A DNA stretch of 64,000 bases, taken from positions 186,001 to 250,000 of the forward strand of contig NZ_BBLU01000001.1 of NCBI RefSeq assembly GCF_000759715.1, written 5' to 3'. Every line of letters begins with the position of its first letter. Within the stretch, counting starts at the first letter, position 1. The position numbers were made by a program, and so were the translations under genes. Positions 49,660 to 58,720 of this stretch are shown here, piece after piece. This stretch comes from Demequina mangrovi (lineage in GTDB: Bacteria; Actinomycetota; Actinomycetes; Actinomycetales; Demequinaceae). The notes beneath the pieces were generated by a model that saw only the letters and a program-made list of their open reading frames with translations, ran no database searches and was not told where the DNA came from.

Positions 49660-51603
49660 TCAATCGCGCAGGATCGCCGCGCCCAGCCACGCCTCGGGGA
49701 TGCCCAGCCCCTCGACGAGCGCCAGCGCGTGGGGACGCAACTCGCGGCACAGGGCGTCGATCTGGTCGCCGATGACCTTGGAGCGTGCGGTGGTCATCCT
49801 GCTGTGCTCGAGGAACCAGGCGCGGTCCTCCGCGATGCTGGAGAGCGCGTAGAGCGAGCACGTGGTCTCGAGCACGGCGCGCGCCTCCGGATCCTCGCAG
49901 GCGTCGATCAGGGCGACGAATGCCGCGAGCGTCACGCGCTCCATGTGCGCCCGGGCGACGAACTGCACGTGCGGGCCCAGACGGTTGAAGGCCTCGAAGC
50001 CGTCTCCCCCGCTCTTCGCGGCGGAACGCATGCGGCGCGCGAGCGACTCGAGCGAGTGGCGCTCCCGCTCCTCGAACATCAGGGCGTGCCAGCCGCGGTC
50101 GACGAGCGTCGTCTCGTCGGGACGCCGGCGCGCGGTCGCGGCGAGGCGCTCGAGCATGAGACCGGCGGACGTGCGTTCCATCACCATGCCGCCGACGGCC
50201 CGCGTGGTCGCCTGGACCACGCCGGTGCGGTCGAGCGCGCTCCAGGCCTGCTTGTAGTCGGTGAGCAGCGCCTTGGCCACCAGCTGCATGAGGACGGTGT
50301 TGTCGCCCTCGAAGGTCGCGAAGATGTCGACGTCGCCGCGCAGCGCGGTGAGCTCGTTCTCGCTGAGGTATCCCGCTCCCCCGCAGGCCTCGCGCGCCGC
50401 CTGGACCGCGGTGTTGGCGAACCAGGTCTGCATCGACTTGAGCCCGGCCGCGAACGTCTCGAGCTCGCGCTGCTCGCGCTCGGTGCTCGGGTCCTCGCCC
50501 TGAACATGCGCCATCGCCTCGATGAGCTGGTTCTGGGCCGCGCCGAAGGCGTAGGAGCGCGCGAGCAGCGGCAGCAGGCGTCGCTGGTGCACCACGTAGT
50601 CGAGCAGCAGCACTCCGTCGGGGCGTCCCGGGGCCGCGAACTGCCGCCGGCGCAGCGCGTGCCGGGTCGCGATCGACAGCGCGCGGCGCGCGGCCATCGC
50701 CCCGCCGCCGCCCACGCAGACGCGCCCGCGCACGAGCGTGCCGAGCATCGTGAAGAAGCGTCGGCCGGGGTCCGCGATGGGCGACGTGTAGGCGCCCTCG
50801 TCGGTGATGCCGCCGTACTTGTCGAGCAGCATCCGCCGGGGCACGCGGACCCGGTCGAAGCGCAGCGTGCCATTGTCGATCCCGAGCAGACCGCCCTTGT
50901 GCCCATGGTCGCCTACGGTGACCCCGGGGAGGGTCGCGCCCCGCTCGTCGCGGAGGGGCACCAGCACGGTGTGAACGCCGTGCCGCTCGCCGTCGACGAC
51001 CAGCTGGCCGAAGACCGCCGCCATGCGGCCGTCCCGCGCGGCGTTCCCGATGTACGCCTTGGTCGCGCCGGGGGTCGGCGAGTGCACCTCGAGCTCGTCG
51101 GTCTCCGGGAGGTAGGTGATCGTGGTCTCGAGGCTCGCGACGTCCGAGCCGTGGCCCAGCTCCGTCATGGCGAAGCATCCGAGCAGCTCCATGGTGGTGA
51201 CACCGGGCAGGAAGGCGTCGTGGTGCCAGTCCGTGCCGAGGTTCATGATCGCGCCGCCGAAGAGCCCGAACTGCACGCCTGACTTGATGGTGACCGACAG
51301 GTCGCACGCGGCGAGCGTCTCGAAGGTGAGCGCCGCCTCGAGCGGGTCGCCGTGCCCGCCCGCGCGATCCGGGACGCCCGCGGAGCCGAAGCCCGCGGCC
51401 TGGAGCTCCTGGAGACGCGCGAGCGTCCAGTCCCGCGACGCCTCGACGTCGAGATCCACGGGACGCAGGGCGCCCTCGGCCGGGAACGTCGCGCGCGCCA
51501 CGGCGCGCTGGGCGGCGTAGGGTCCGTCGAGCGCCACGCGGAGCGCCGCGCCCATCGTGGTGAGGCGCTCGTGCGCGATCGGGGACTGGTCGGTCAACGT
51601 CAT
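49660..51603 (-). CDS. Acyl-CoA oxidase/dehydrogenase-family protein
   Basis: A 647-residue flavoenzyme introducing the trans-2 double bond into acyl-CoA. CFAMTELGHGSDVASLETT is the acyl-CoA oxidase-type FAD-binding strand, and DGDNTVLMQLVAKAL-like residues appear as FEGDNTVLMQLVAKALL. The length and the C-terminal extension (about 480-647) fit the acyl-CoA oxidase family more than ordinary FadE proteins. Whether it reacts with oxygen or an electron carrier cannot be told. ATG at 51603 with AAGGAG 6 nt upstream. It follows the TetR gene by 19 bp and belongs with the fatty-acid module. Confidence 0.87.
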   Translation of the reverse strand: MTLTDQSPIAHERLTTMGAALRVALDGPYAAQRAVARATFPAEGALRPVDLDVEASRDWTLARLQELQAAGFGSAGVPDRAGGHGDPLEAALTFETLAACDLSVTIKSGVQFGLFGGAIMNLGTDWHHDAFLPGVTTMELLGCFAMTELGHGSDVASLETTITYLPETDELEVHSPTPGATKAYIGNAARDGRMAAVFGQLVVDGERHGVHTVLVPLRDERGATLPGVTVGDHGHKGGLLGIDNGTLRFDRVRVPRRMLLDKYGGITDEGAYTSPIADPGRRFFTMLGTLVRGRVCVGGGGAMAARRALSIATRHALRRRQFAAPGRPDGVLLLDYVVHQRRLLPLLARSYAFGAAQNQLIEAMAHVQGEDPSTEREQRELETFAAGLKSMQTWFANTAVQAAREACGGAGYLSENELTALRGDVDIFATFEGDNTVLMQLVAKALLTDYKQAWSALDRTGVVQATTRAVGGMVMERTSAGLMLERLAATARRRPDETTLVDRGWHALMFEERERHSLESLARRMRSAAKSGGDGFEAFNRLGPHVQFVARAHMERVTLAAFVALIDACEDPEARAVLETTCSLYALSSIAEDRAWFLEHSRMTTARSKVIGDQIDALCRELRPHALALVEGLGIPEAWLGAAILRD

Positions 51604-51622
51604 TGTTGCTCCTTCGGTCGGG

Positions 51623-52246
51623 TCAGGGGGTGAGCGCGCCGGTGAAGCCCGGCGCGAAGATCGCGGTGATGTGGCTGACGACGGCCTCGCGCGGGGGTCG
51701 GGGGTCGGCGTCCATCCACTGGTCGGCGGCGGCGCGGATGAAGCCGACGAGGCCGTGACCCCAGATCGCCGCGGACGCCGGATCGGCGCCCGTGCGGGTG
51801 AGGTGCTCGCCGATGGCGGCGGACACGTGACGGCCCATGATCGCGGGCAGGTTGCCCGCGGGATCGGGAGCACCGGAAGGGGTCACGACGGGCACGGCGA
51901 GCACGAAGCGGTAGATGTGAGGGTCCCGCTCCACCAGGCCCAGGTACGCGTCCGCGAGGTCGCCGGCCATGCGTCCGAGGTCCTCGGTGTCCGTGAGCTC
52001 GAGCGCGGTGGTGAGGCCGTCGTGGATGTACGCGTGCACGGACTCCACCACCGCCGCGTACAGGCCCGCGCGGTCGCCGAAGTGCCGGTACAGCACCGTC
52101 TTCGAGGTGCCCGCCCTTGACGCGATCTCCTCGAGCGCGACGCCGGGCCCGTGGACCCTGATGGCGCGCAGCGCGTGGGAGACCAGCTCGCGTCGCCTGT
52201 CGGCGCGGTGCTGCTCCCACCTGGTAGCGCGGCCATCGGAGGGCAT
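51623..52246 (-). CDS. TetR-family regulator of the fatty-acid module
   Basis: A 207-residue regulator with the HTH near residues 38-62 (LEEIASRAGTSKTVLYRHFG). It is divergent from the thiolase gene with 74 bp between starts and co-directional with the acyl-CoA oxidase gene, so it probably represses both arms. Two related short palindromes lie in the shared promoter space. Acyl-CoA is the expected ligand by analogy with other TetR regulators of fatty-acid genes. ATG at 52246. Confidence 0.88.
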   Translation of the reverse strand: MPSDGRATRWEQHRADRRRELVSHALRAIRVHGPGVALEEIASRAGTSKTVLYRHFGDRAGLYAAVVESVHAYIHDGLTTALELTDTEDLGRMAGDLADAYLGLVERDPHIYRFVLAVPVVTPSGAPDPAGNLPAIMGRHVSAAIGEHLTRTGADPASAAIWGHGLVGFIRAAADQWMDADPRPPREAVVSHITAIFAPGFTGALTP

Positions 52247-52263
52247 AACCGGACTATATCCAG

Positions 52264-52290
52264 TACCGGCGGTATCTGCTACCTTCGGTA
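52264..52290. promoter_or_regulatory. Tandem operator-like motifs between TetR gene and thiolase gene
   Basis: TACCGGCGGTA (52264-52274) and TACCTTCGGTA (52280-52290), both TACC-N3-GGTA, start 16 bp apart. The second extends into a CGGTACCG palindrome. They are likely sites for the adjacent TetR protein. Confidence 0.6.
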
Positions 52291-52320
52291 CCGGATAACC
52301 ACCGGATCTACGGAGGAGCT

Positions 52321-53589
52321 ATGCACCACAAGGTCGTGGTCGTCGGCGGGAACCGCATCCCCTTCGCGAAGGCGGGCGGACCCTATGCGCAGGCGTCCAA
52401 CCATGACATGCTGACCGCCGCGCTCGACGGGCTCGTCGCGCGCACCGGACTCTCGGGCGCACGGGTCGGCGAGGTCGCCGGCGGCGCGGTCCTCAAGCAT
52501 CCGAACGACTTCAACCTCACGCGCGAGGCGGTGCTGAGCTCGGCGCTCGCGCCCGAGACGCCGGCCTGCGACCTCCAGCAGGCGTGCGCGACGGGGCTCG
52601 AGACCACCATGTACATCGCGAACAAGATCGCGCTGGGCCAGCTCGACCACGGCATCGCCGCGGGCGTCGACTCGGCCTCGGACGCGCCGATCGCCGTGAG
52701 CGACCCCCTGCGACGCATCCTGCTCGAGGCGAGCCGGGCTCGAAGCGCGAAGCAGCGCCTCGCGGCCTTCGCGAAGATCCGCCCGTCGCACCTCGCTCCC
52801 CTGGCGCCCCGCGTGGCCGAGCCGCGCACGGGCCTGTCGATGGGCGAGCACCAGGCGGTCACCACCACCCGTTGGGGCATCGACCGCGAGGCGCAGGACC
52901 TGCTCGCGGCGGCCAGCCACCACCGCCTCGCCGAGGCGTGGGACCGCGGCTTCTTCGACGACCTGGTGACGCCCTACCTGGGCGTCACCAAGGACGCCCT
53001 CCTCCGCCCCGACACGTCCGTCGAGAAGCTCGGGGGTCTCAAGCCCGCGTTCGGCGGCCCTGACGGCTCGATGACGGCGGGGAACTCGACCGCGCTGTCC
53101 GACGGCGCCGCGGCGGTGCTGCTCGCCACCGAGGAATGGGCCGCCGAGCACCACCTCACCCCGTGGGCGCGCATCGTCGACGCGGAGGTCGCGGCGGTCG
53201 ATCACCCGGGCGGCGCTGACCTCCTGCTCGCTCCCGTCGGGGCGACCGGCCGGCTGCTCGCGCGCCAGGGCCTCACGGTCGACGACATCGACCTCTTCGA
53301 GATCCACGAGGCCTTCGCCTCGACGGTGCTCGCGACCCTCGCGGCGTGGCAGGACGAGGACTACTGCCGGAGCCTCGGGCTCGACGGTCCCATCGGCTCG
53401 CTCGACCGGGAGAAGCTCAACGTGGCGGGATCGTCCCTCGCGGTGGGCCACCCGTTCGCCGCGACCGGCGCCCGCATCGTGCCCTCGCTCGCCAAGCTGC
53501 TGCACGAGAGGGGTCCCGGCTCGCGCGGGCTCATCTCGGTGTGCGCCGCGGGCGGCCAGGGCGTCGTCGCGCTCCTGGAGGCCGTGTGA
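52321..53589 (+). CDS. Acetyl-CoA acyltransferase (FadA2/FadI-type thiolase)
   Basis: A 422-residue thiolase for the last step of beta-oxidation. The acyl-accepting Cys is in QQACATGLETT (about residue 90), the catalytic His in VGHPFAATGAR (about 380), and the second Cys in SVCAAGGQGV (about 405). The length fits the FadI/FadA2 group. ATG at 52321 with GGAGGAG 3 nt upstream; its stop overlaps the fabG4-like start. Matches the fadA2 position in M. tuberculosis. Confidence 0.93.
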   Translation: MHHKVVVVGGNRIPFAKAGGPYAQASNHDMLTAALDGLVARTGLSGARVGEVAGGAVLKHPNDFNLTREAVLSSALAPETPACDLQQACATGLETTMYIANKIALGQLDHGIAAGVDSASDAPIAVSDPLRRILLEASRARSAKQRLAAFAKIRPSHLAPLAPRVAEPRTGLSMGEHQAVTTTRWGIDREAQDLLAAASHHRLAEAWDRGFFDDLVTPYLGVTKDALLRPDTSVEKLGGLKPAFGGPDGSMTAGNSTALSDGAAAVLLATEEWAAEHHLTPWARIVDAEVAAVDHPGGADLLLAPVGATGRLLARQGLTVDDIDLFEIHEAFASTVLATLAAWQDEDYCRSLGLDGPIGSLDREKLNVAGSSLAVGHPFAATGARIVPSLAKLLHERGPGSRGLISVCAAGGQGVVALLEAV

Positions 53590-54941
53590 TGAGCGCGCTC
53601 GAGAAGGCGTTCTACTCCCCCGTCGGCCGGAAGGTCGCCGCGAAGGCCGGCCTCGCCGAGCCGCCGCGCCTGCGACGGGGACGGACGTTCCCCCACGGCG
53701 CGATCGTGCTCGCCCCGCTGGGCGGGTCGACGCTGGTCGCGGACACCCTCACGATGCTCGGACGCGCCTACGAGTCCCCGGTGATCGACACGGGCGACGA
53801 TGCGCCCGGCTACGGCGACCGGATCGGCGCGCTCGTCGTCGACGCCACCGACGTCCGCACCGCGGCCGAGCTCGAGGGCCTGCGCGCGGTCCTGCGTCCC
53901 GCGGTGCGCGGCATCGAACGATCCGGCCGGATCGTCGTGGTCGCCCGGCCCGGCGGCACGGGCGCGGGTTGGGAGGCCGATGCGGTCGCCCGCGGCCTCG
54001 ACGGCATCAACCGGACCGTCGCGAAGGAGCTGCGCGGCGGCGCCACCGCGACGCTGGTCTATGCGCACGAGGGCGTCACGCCCGGCGACCTCCTGTCGAC
54101 GCTCGGCTTCGTGCTCCAGGGCCGCAGCGCCTTCGTCGACGGCCAGTCCTGGCACGTGCGGCCCGCGGCGACGGCCGTTGACGAGCTCGCTGAGCGTCCG
54201 CTCGAGGGCAAGGTCTGCGTCGTCACGGGCGCCGCGCGCGGCATCGGCGCCGCGATCGCGAGGACGCTCGCGCGCGATGGGGCGATCATCGTCGCCGTGG
54301 ACATCCCCGCCGCGGGCGAGTCGCTGGCCGCCGTGGCGAACGAGGTCGGCGGCACGGCGCTGCAGCTCGACATCACGGCGGACGATGCGGGCGCACGGAT
54401 CGCGGCCCACGTCGCCGCGCGGGGCGTGCGGATCCACGCGATGGTCCACAACGCCGGCATCACTCGCGACAAGATGCTCGTCAACACCGACGCGGCCCGC
54501 TGGGGCTCGGTGGTCGACGTCAACCTCGCGGCGCAGATGCGGATCAACGAGGTGCTGCTCGACTCCGCGGTCGAGGGCGGGCTCGCCGACGACGGCCGGA
54601 TCATCGGCGTCGCCTCGACCTCGGGCCTCGCGGGCAACAAGGGGCAGACCAACTACGCCGCCTCGAAGGCCGGGGTCGCCGGGCTCGTCATCTCGATGGC
54701 GCCGGACCTCGCCGAGCGGGGCATCACCGTCAACGCGGTCGCGCCCGGCTTCATCGAGACCGACATGACGGCCCGCATCCCGTTCGTGCAGCGCGAGGTG
54801 TTCCGTCGGAGCAACAGCCTGAGCCAGGGCGGCAGCCCGGTCGACGTCGCCGAGACCATCGGCTACCTCGTCGACCCCGCATCGCAGGGCGTCACCGGCC
54901 AGGTGGTGCGCGTGTGCGGCCAGAACCTGGTGGGCGCCTGA
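53589..54941 (+). CDS. fabG4: High-molecular-weight 3-oxoacyl reductase FabG4-like
   Basis: A 450-residue two-domain SDR. The N-terminal flavodoxin-like domain (about 1-200) has no cofactor motif; the C-terminal SDR domain has VVTGAARGIGAAIARTLARDG (first part of the NAD(H) loop), Asp after strand 2 in VAVDIPAAG favouring NAD(H), and catalytic Ser/Tyr/Lys in STSGLAGNKGQTNYAASK. This is the FabG4 architecture; with CoA substrates it would act as 3-hydroxyacyl-CoA dehydrogenase. It overlaps both neighbours. Confidence 0.92.
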   Translation: MSALEKAFYSPVGRKVAAKAGLAEPPRLRRGRTFPHGAIVLAPLGGSTLVADTLTMLGRAYESPVIDTGDDAPGYGDRIGALVVDATDVRTAAELEGLRAVLRPAVRGIERSGRIVVVARPGGTGAGWEADAVARGLDGINRTVAKELRGGATATLVYAHEGVTPGDLLSTLGFVLQGRSAFVDGQSWHVRPAATAVDELAERPLEGKVCVVTGAARGIGAAIARTLARDGAIIVAVDIPAAGESLAAVANEVGGTALQLDITADDAGARIAAHVAARGVRIHAMVHNAGITRDKMLVNTDAARWGSVVDVNLAAQMRINEVLLDSAVEGGLADDGRIIGVASTSGLAGNKGQTNYAASKAGVAGLVISMAPDLAERGITVNAVAPGFIETDMTARIPFVQREVFRRSNSLSQGGSPVDVAETIGYLVDPASQGVTGQVVRVCGQNLVGA

Positions 54942-55798
54942 TGCCGCACGACGTCGAGCTGCTCGACGGGCTGCCTGCCATGGGGGCCGCGTTCGCGCGC
55001 GCGCTCGTGCCCAGCCGCCAGGGCGAGGCGCGCATCCCGAGCCACGCGGTGCGCGTCGAGGGCGTCACGCAGGACCTGGCGAGGCTGGCCGCCTACTCGC
55101 GGGTGTGCGGCTACACGCTGCGCGACACGGTGCCCGCGACCTGGATCCACGTCCTCACGTTCCCCCTGCATGTGAGCCTGCTGGGTGACCGCCGCTCGTC
55201 GGTGCGGCTGGTCGGCGCGGTCCACGGGAGCAACTCGATGACCATGCACCGCGCCGTCCATGCCGCCGAGGAGCTCGCGCTCGAGGTGCGCGCCGAGGGG
55301 CTGCGACCGCATGCACGCGGGGCGATGCTCGACCTGGTCGGCACCGCGTCGGTCGACGGCGAGACGGTGTGGAGCGGCGTCAGCACGTACCTGGTGTCGG
55401 GCATGCGTGTGCCGGGCGAGCCGGCCGAGCAGGTGCGCGACCCCTTCGAGCCGACCGCGCCGCTGGCGCTGTGGCGCCTGGGAGCCGACCTGGGACGGCG
55501 CTACCGTGCGGTGTCGCAGGACCCCAACCCGATCCACACGAACCGCGTCGCCGCGAAGGCCTTCGGTTTCGCCCGGCCCATCATCCACGGGATGTGGACC
55601 CACGCCCGCGCGCTGGCCGCGCTCGAGGGACGGGTTCCCGCCGCGCACACCGCGGACGTCTCCTTCGTGAAGCCGGTGCTGCTGCCCGCGACGGTCGGAT
55701 TCTCCGTCACGCCTGATGAGGACGGCTTCCGGGCCGCCGTCACCACCCGCGACGGGGCCAAGCCGCACCTCCTCATGAGCGCCCGCAGCGCGTCGTAG
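54941..55798 (+). CDS. MaoC-like enoyl-CoA hydratase (HtdX-like)
   Basis: A 285-residue double-hotdog hydratase. The hydratase 2 motif is YRAVSQDPNPIHTNRVAAKA (about residue 190-210) followed by FGFARPIIHGMW, with catalytic Asp/Asn and His. The N-terminal half is the inactive partner hotdog. It hydrates 2-enoyl-CoA or dehydrates R-3-hydroxyacyl-CoA. The start overlaps the FabG4-like stop (TGATG-like), repeating the M. tuberculosis order fabG4-htdX. Confidence 0.9.
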   Translation: MPHDVELLDGLPAMGAAFARALVPSRQGEARIPSHAVRVEGVTQDLARLAAYSRVCGYTLRDTVPATWIHVLTFPLHVSLLGDRRSSVRLVGAVHGSNSMTMHRAVHAAEELALEVRAEGLRPHARGAMLDLVGTASVDGETVWSGVSTYLVSGMRVPGEPAEQVRDPFEPTAPLALWRLGADLGRRYRAVSQDPNPIHTNRVAAKAFGFARPIIHGMWTHARALAALEGRVPAAHTADVSFVKPVLLPATVGFSVTPDEDGFRAAVTTRDGAKPHLLMSARSAS

Positions 55799-55869
55799 TC
55801 GCGAGCACCCCCCGGGACAGGGAAGAATCGTCCGCATCAGCAACCGCCCATCGACGAGGATGTGACGCC

Positions 55870-57612
55870 ATGTCCCCCCACGCCCCCACCGCCCACGACC
55901 CCGTCGGCGGCGAGGATCGCCCCTGGTACCAGTACTACGGCCCGGGTGTGCCTCACGCCATCGCGCCGGTGACGGACCGCTCGCTCGGCGAGATGGTCGC
56001 GCGCGCCGCGGACGCCCACGGGGACAACGTCGCGTTCTCGAACCTCGGCGGCACGTTGAGCTTCCGCGACGTCGACGCGCTCGCCACGCGCTTCGCGGCG
56101 TTCCTGCAGCAGGACCTCGGGCTCGCCAAGGGCGACCGCATCGTCATCCAGATGCCCAACCTGCTCCAGTACCCGGTGGCGCTGTACGGCGCTCTGCGCG
56201 CCGGCCTCATCGTGGTGAATGCCAACCCGCTGTACACGGCGCGCGAGATGGAGGGCGTCTTCCGCGACGCACGACCGCGCGCGATCGTCGTGATGGCGAA
56301 CTTCGCCGACAAGGTCGCGGGCATCCGCGGCGCGACCACGCTCGAGCACATCATCGTGACCCAGGCCGGCGACCTGCTGCCCCAGCCCAAGCGGGCCATC
56401 GTCAACTTCGTCGCCGCGAAGATCAAGAAGATGGTGCCGGACTACCACCTTCCCGACGCGATCTCCTTCCCCGCGGCCCTCTCCCGCGGCAAGGGCCGCA
56501 CGTTCGTCGAGCCTGAGATGAGCCAGGACGATGTGGCGTTCCTCCAGTACACGGGAGGCACCACCGGCGGCGGTGCCAAGGCCGCTGTCCTCACGCACGG
56601 CAACCTGCTGGCCAACCAGGACCAGTTCATGGCCCAGATCCGCAACACGCTCGGCGAGGAGCGCCAGTCGGTGATCATCGCCGCGCTGCCGCTCTACCAC
56701 GTGTTCTCGCTCACGGTGAACTGCATCGGCTTCTACAAGTTCGGCTCGCACAACGTGCTCATCACCAATCCGCGCGACCTGCCCGGCTTCGTCAAGACCC
56801 TCGATGCCACCAAGCCCGACGGGCTCATCCTCGTGAGCACCCTGGCGGGCGCCCTGCTCGACGCCGAGGGCTTCGCGGACATCGACTTCGACCGCCTCAA
56901 GCTCACCGTCGGCGGTGGCATGGCCGTGCGCTCGGCGGTCTCCGACCGCTGGAAGAACGTCACGGGTCACGACATCACCGAGGGCTACGGCCTCACCGAG
57001 GCGTCGCCGGTGGTGAGCGTCAACCCCACGCACATGCCGCCGCGCATCGGCACCATCGGCGTGCCGCTGCCCTCGACCGACGTCCGCATCGTCGACGACG
57101 AGGCGAAGCCGTTGCCTCTCGGTGAGCGTGGCGAGCTCGCCGTGCGTGGCCCGCAGGTGATGCAGGGCTACTGGAACAACGCCGAGGAGACCGCGCGGGT
57201 CCTCACCGAGGACGGCTGGCTGCTGACCGGAGACATCGCGGTCGAGGACGAGGACGGGTTCTTCACGATCGTCGACCGCAAGAAGGAGATCATCGTCTGC
57301 GGCGGCTTCAACGTGTACCCCGGTGAGATCGAGGACGCCGCGATGCTCCACCCGCTCGTGGTCGAGGCGGGCGCGATCCCGATCCCGAACGAGCACTCCG
57401 GCGAGGTGCCCAAGCTCTACGTGGTGCGCAGGGACGAGACGCTATCCGAGCACGATCTCCGCGTGTTCCTCAAGGAGCGCCTCACGGGCTACAAGCGTCC
57501 GCGCGAGATCGAGTTCATCGACGTGCTTCCCAAGAACAACGTCGGCAAGGTGCTGCGGCGCGAGCTGCGCGAGCTCGAGGCCTCGCGCGCGGAGGACGCC
57601 ACGGCATCGTGA
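55870..57612 (+). CDS. fadD: Long-chain acyl-CoA synthetase
   Basis: A 580-residue adenylate-forming enzyme that activates fatty acids with ATP and CoA. The P-loop-like motif is QYTGGTTGGGAKAA (about residue 220), the adenylate-binding motif TEGYGLTEASP (about 370), then DGWLLTGDIAVEDEDGFF and the catalytic Lys in KNNVGKVLRREL. ATG at 55870. It follows the hydratase gene by 71 bp and completes activation plus one full beta-oxidation cycle in the module. Confidence 0.94.
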   Translation: MSPHAPTAHDPVGGEDRPWYQYYGPGVPHAIAPVTDRSLGEMVARAADAHGDNVAFSNLGGTLSFRDVDALATRFAAFLQQDLGLAKGDRIVIQMPNLLQYPVALYGALRAGLIVVNANPLYTAREMEGVFRDARPRAIVVMANFADKVAGIRGATTLEHIIVTQAGDLLPQPKRAIVNFVAAKIKKMVPDYHLPDAISFPAALSRGKGRTFVEPEMSQDDVAFLQYTGGTTGGGAKAAVLTHGNLLANQDQFMAQIRNTLGEERQSVIIAALPLYHVFSLTVNCIGFYKFGSHNVLITNPRDLPGFVKTLDATKPDGLILVSTLAGALLDAEGFADIDFDRLKLTVGGGMAVRSAVSDRWKNVTGHDITEGYGLTEASPVVSVNPTHMPPRIGTIGVPLPSTDVRIVDDEAKPLPLGERGELAVRGPQVMQGYWNNAEETARVLTEDGWLLTGDIAVEDEDGFFTIVDRKKEIIVCGGFNVYPGEIEDAAMLHPLVVEAGAIPIPNEHSGEVPKLYVVRRDETLSEHDLRVFLKERLTGYKRPREIEFIDVLPKNNVGKVLRRELRELEASRAEDATAS

Positions 57613-57640
57613 CGCTCCGTCGCGTGCGACGATGCTGCGC

Positions 57641-58543
57641 GTGACCACCGAACCGATGCACGCCGCGCTCGCCTCGGCCGTGGCCGATGCGCGCCGCGGG
57701 CCGGCGGGGGACGTGACCCAGGTGTACCCGGCGCTCGCCGCCGTGGATCCGGCGCTGCTCACGGCCGGGGTGCACCGGCTTGCCGGGGATCCCGTGGCCA
57801 CCGGTCACATCGAGTCGAGGTTCATCCTCATGAGCGTGGCGAAGCCCTTCACGCTCGCCTTGGCTGTCGACCTCCACGGCGCCTCGCGCGTGCTCGCCCT
57901 CACGGGCGATGCGCCGACCGGGCTGCCCTTCAACGACCCCGCCGCGATCACGGGGCGGCCCGGCGGGCTGACGAACCCCATGGTCAACCCGGGCGCGATC
58001 AGCGTCGCAAGCCTGCTGACCGAGGACGCGATCCGGGAGGGCCTGTCGCGCTTCGCGGGTCGCTCGCTCGCCGCTGACGCCGCGATGGTGTCCGCGATCC
58101 ACGCGACCAACCAACGCAACCGGCTGCTCGCGACGCTGCTCGCGGAGCGGAGCCTCCTCGGCTCCGGCGTGGAGGAGGCGCTGCACCTGTACACGTTCCA
58201 GTCGTGCTTGGGGCTCGGCGTCGTCGAGCTGGCGCGCATGGGTGGCGTGCTCGCCGGCGGCGGCGTGGATCCCGCGACCGGTGAGCGGGTGGTGAGCGCC
58301 GAGGCCGCGCGGGTCGCGGTCGAGGCCATGGCGGTCGCGGGCCTGTACGAGGCGAGCAAGGCGTGGATGGCCTCGGTGGGGCTGGCGGCGAAGAGCGGGA
58401 TCGCGGGCGGGCTCGTGATGGTCGCGCCGGGCGTCGGCGCGCTGGCGGCCTACTCCCCCGGCCTCGATCCGACGGGCAACCCGCTGCGTGCGCAGCACGT
58501 GGCGCGGGTCATGGCACCTCGGCTCGCCGCATCCCAGGGCTGA
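57641..58543 (+). CDS. glsA: Glutaminase
   Basis: A 300-residue serine-dependent glutaminase with the beta-lactamase-like fold. The catalytic Ser-x-x-Lys is in LMSVAKPFTLAL (about residue 65), and LTNPMVNPGAISVASLL carries substrate-binding Asn residues. It hydrolyses glutamine to glutamate and ammonia. GTG at 57641 with GACGAT (57628-57633) 7 nt upstream; ATG at 57632 is the alternative but lies inside that hexamer. A repeat-rich spacer follows. Confidence 0.93.
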   Translation: MTTEPMHAALASAVADARRGPAGDVTQVYPALAAVDPALLTAGVHRLAGDPVATGHIESRFILMSVAKPFTLALAVDLHGASRVLALTGDAPTGLPFNDPAAITGRPGGLTNPMVNPGAISVASLLTEDAIREGLSRFAGRSLAADAAMVSAIHATNQRNRLLATLLAERSLLGSGVEEALHLYTFQSCLGLGVVELARMGGVLAGGGVDPATGERVVSAEAARVAVEAMAVAGLYEASKAWMASVGLAAKSGIAGGLVMVAPGVGALAAYSPGLDPTGNPLRAQHVARVMAPRLAASQG

Positions 58544-58551
58544 CGCGTCCC

Positions 58552-58572
58552 GAGACCTGAGACCTGAGACGT
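58552..58572. repeat. 7-bp tandem repeat after glutaminase gene
   Basis: GAGACCT, GAGACCT, GAGACGT: three copies in a row, followed by GAG. It lies 8 bp after the glutaminase stop. Confidence 0.7.
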
Positions 58573-58584
58573 GAGCGAAGCGCC

Positions 58585-58605
58585 CTCGCACCTTTCATGC
58601 GTGAG
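58585..58605 (+). repeat. REP-like element, copy 1
   Basis: 21-bp element with the core CGCACCTTTCATGCGTGAG. It matches copies 2 and 3 in this spacer at most positions. Confidence 0.65.
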
Positions 58606-58640
58606 GCGGCACCAACCGCGATGGTGTGCGTACCTCGCTC

Positions 58641-58661
58641 CTCGCACCTTTCACGCACGAA
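58641..58661 (+). repeat. REP-like element, copy 2
   Basis: 21-bp element with the core CGCACCTTTCACGCACGAA. Its CACGAA end can pair with TTCGTG 7 nt further on, and CGCACC with a later GGTGCG, giving an imperfect hairpin. Confidence 0.65.
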
Positions 58662-58720
58662 GGAACAGTTCGTGGGGGTGCGGGAGGCTCCGGCGGTTGA
58701 AGCACCCTCGCGCGGCGACG

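Noticed and set aside
49660-51603. Assignment as FadE5
   Set aside because: Synteny suggests it, but the TELGHGSDVASLET motif and length fit the acyl-CoA oxidase family better.
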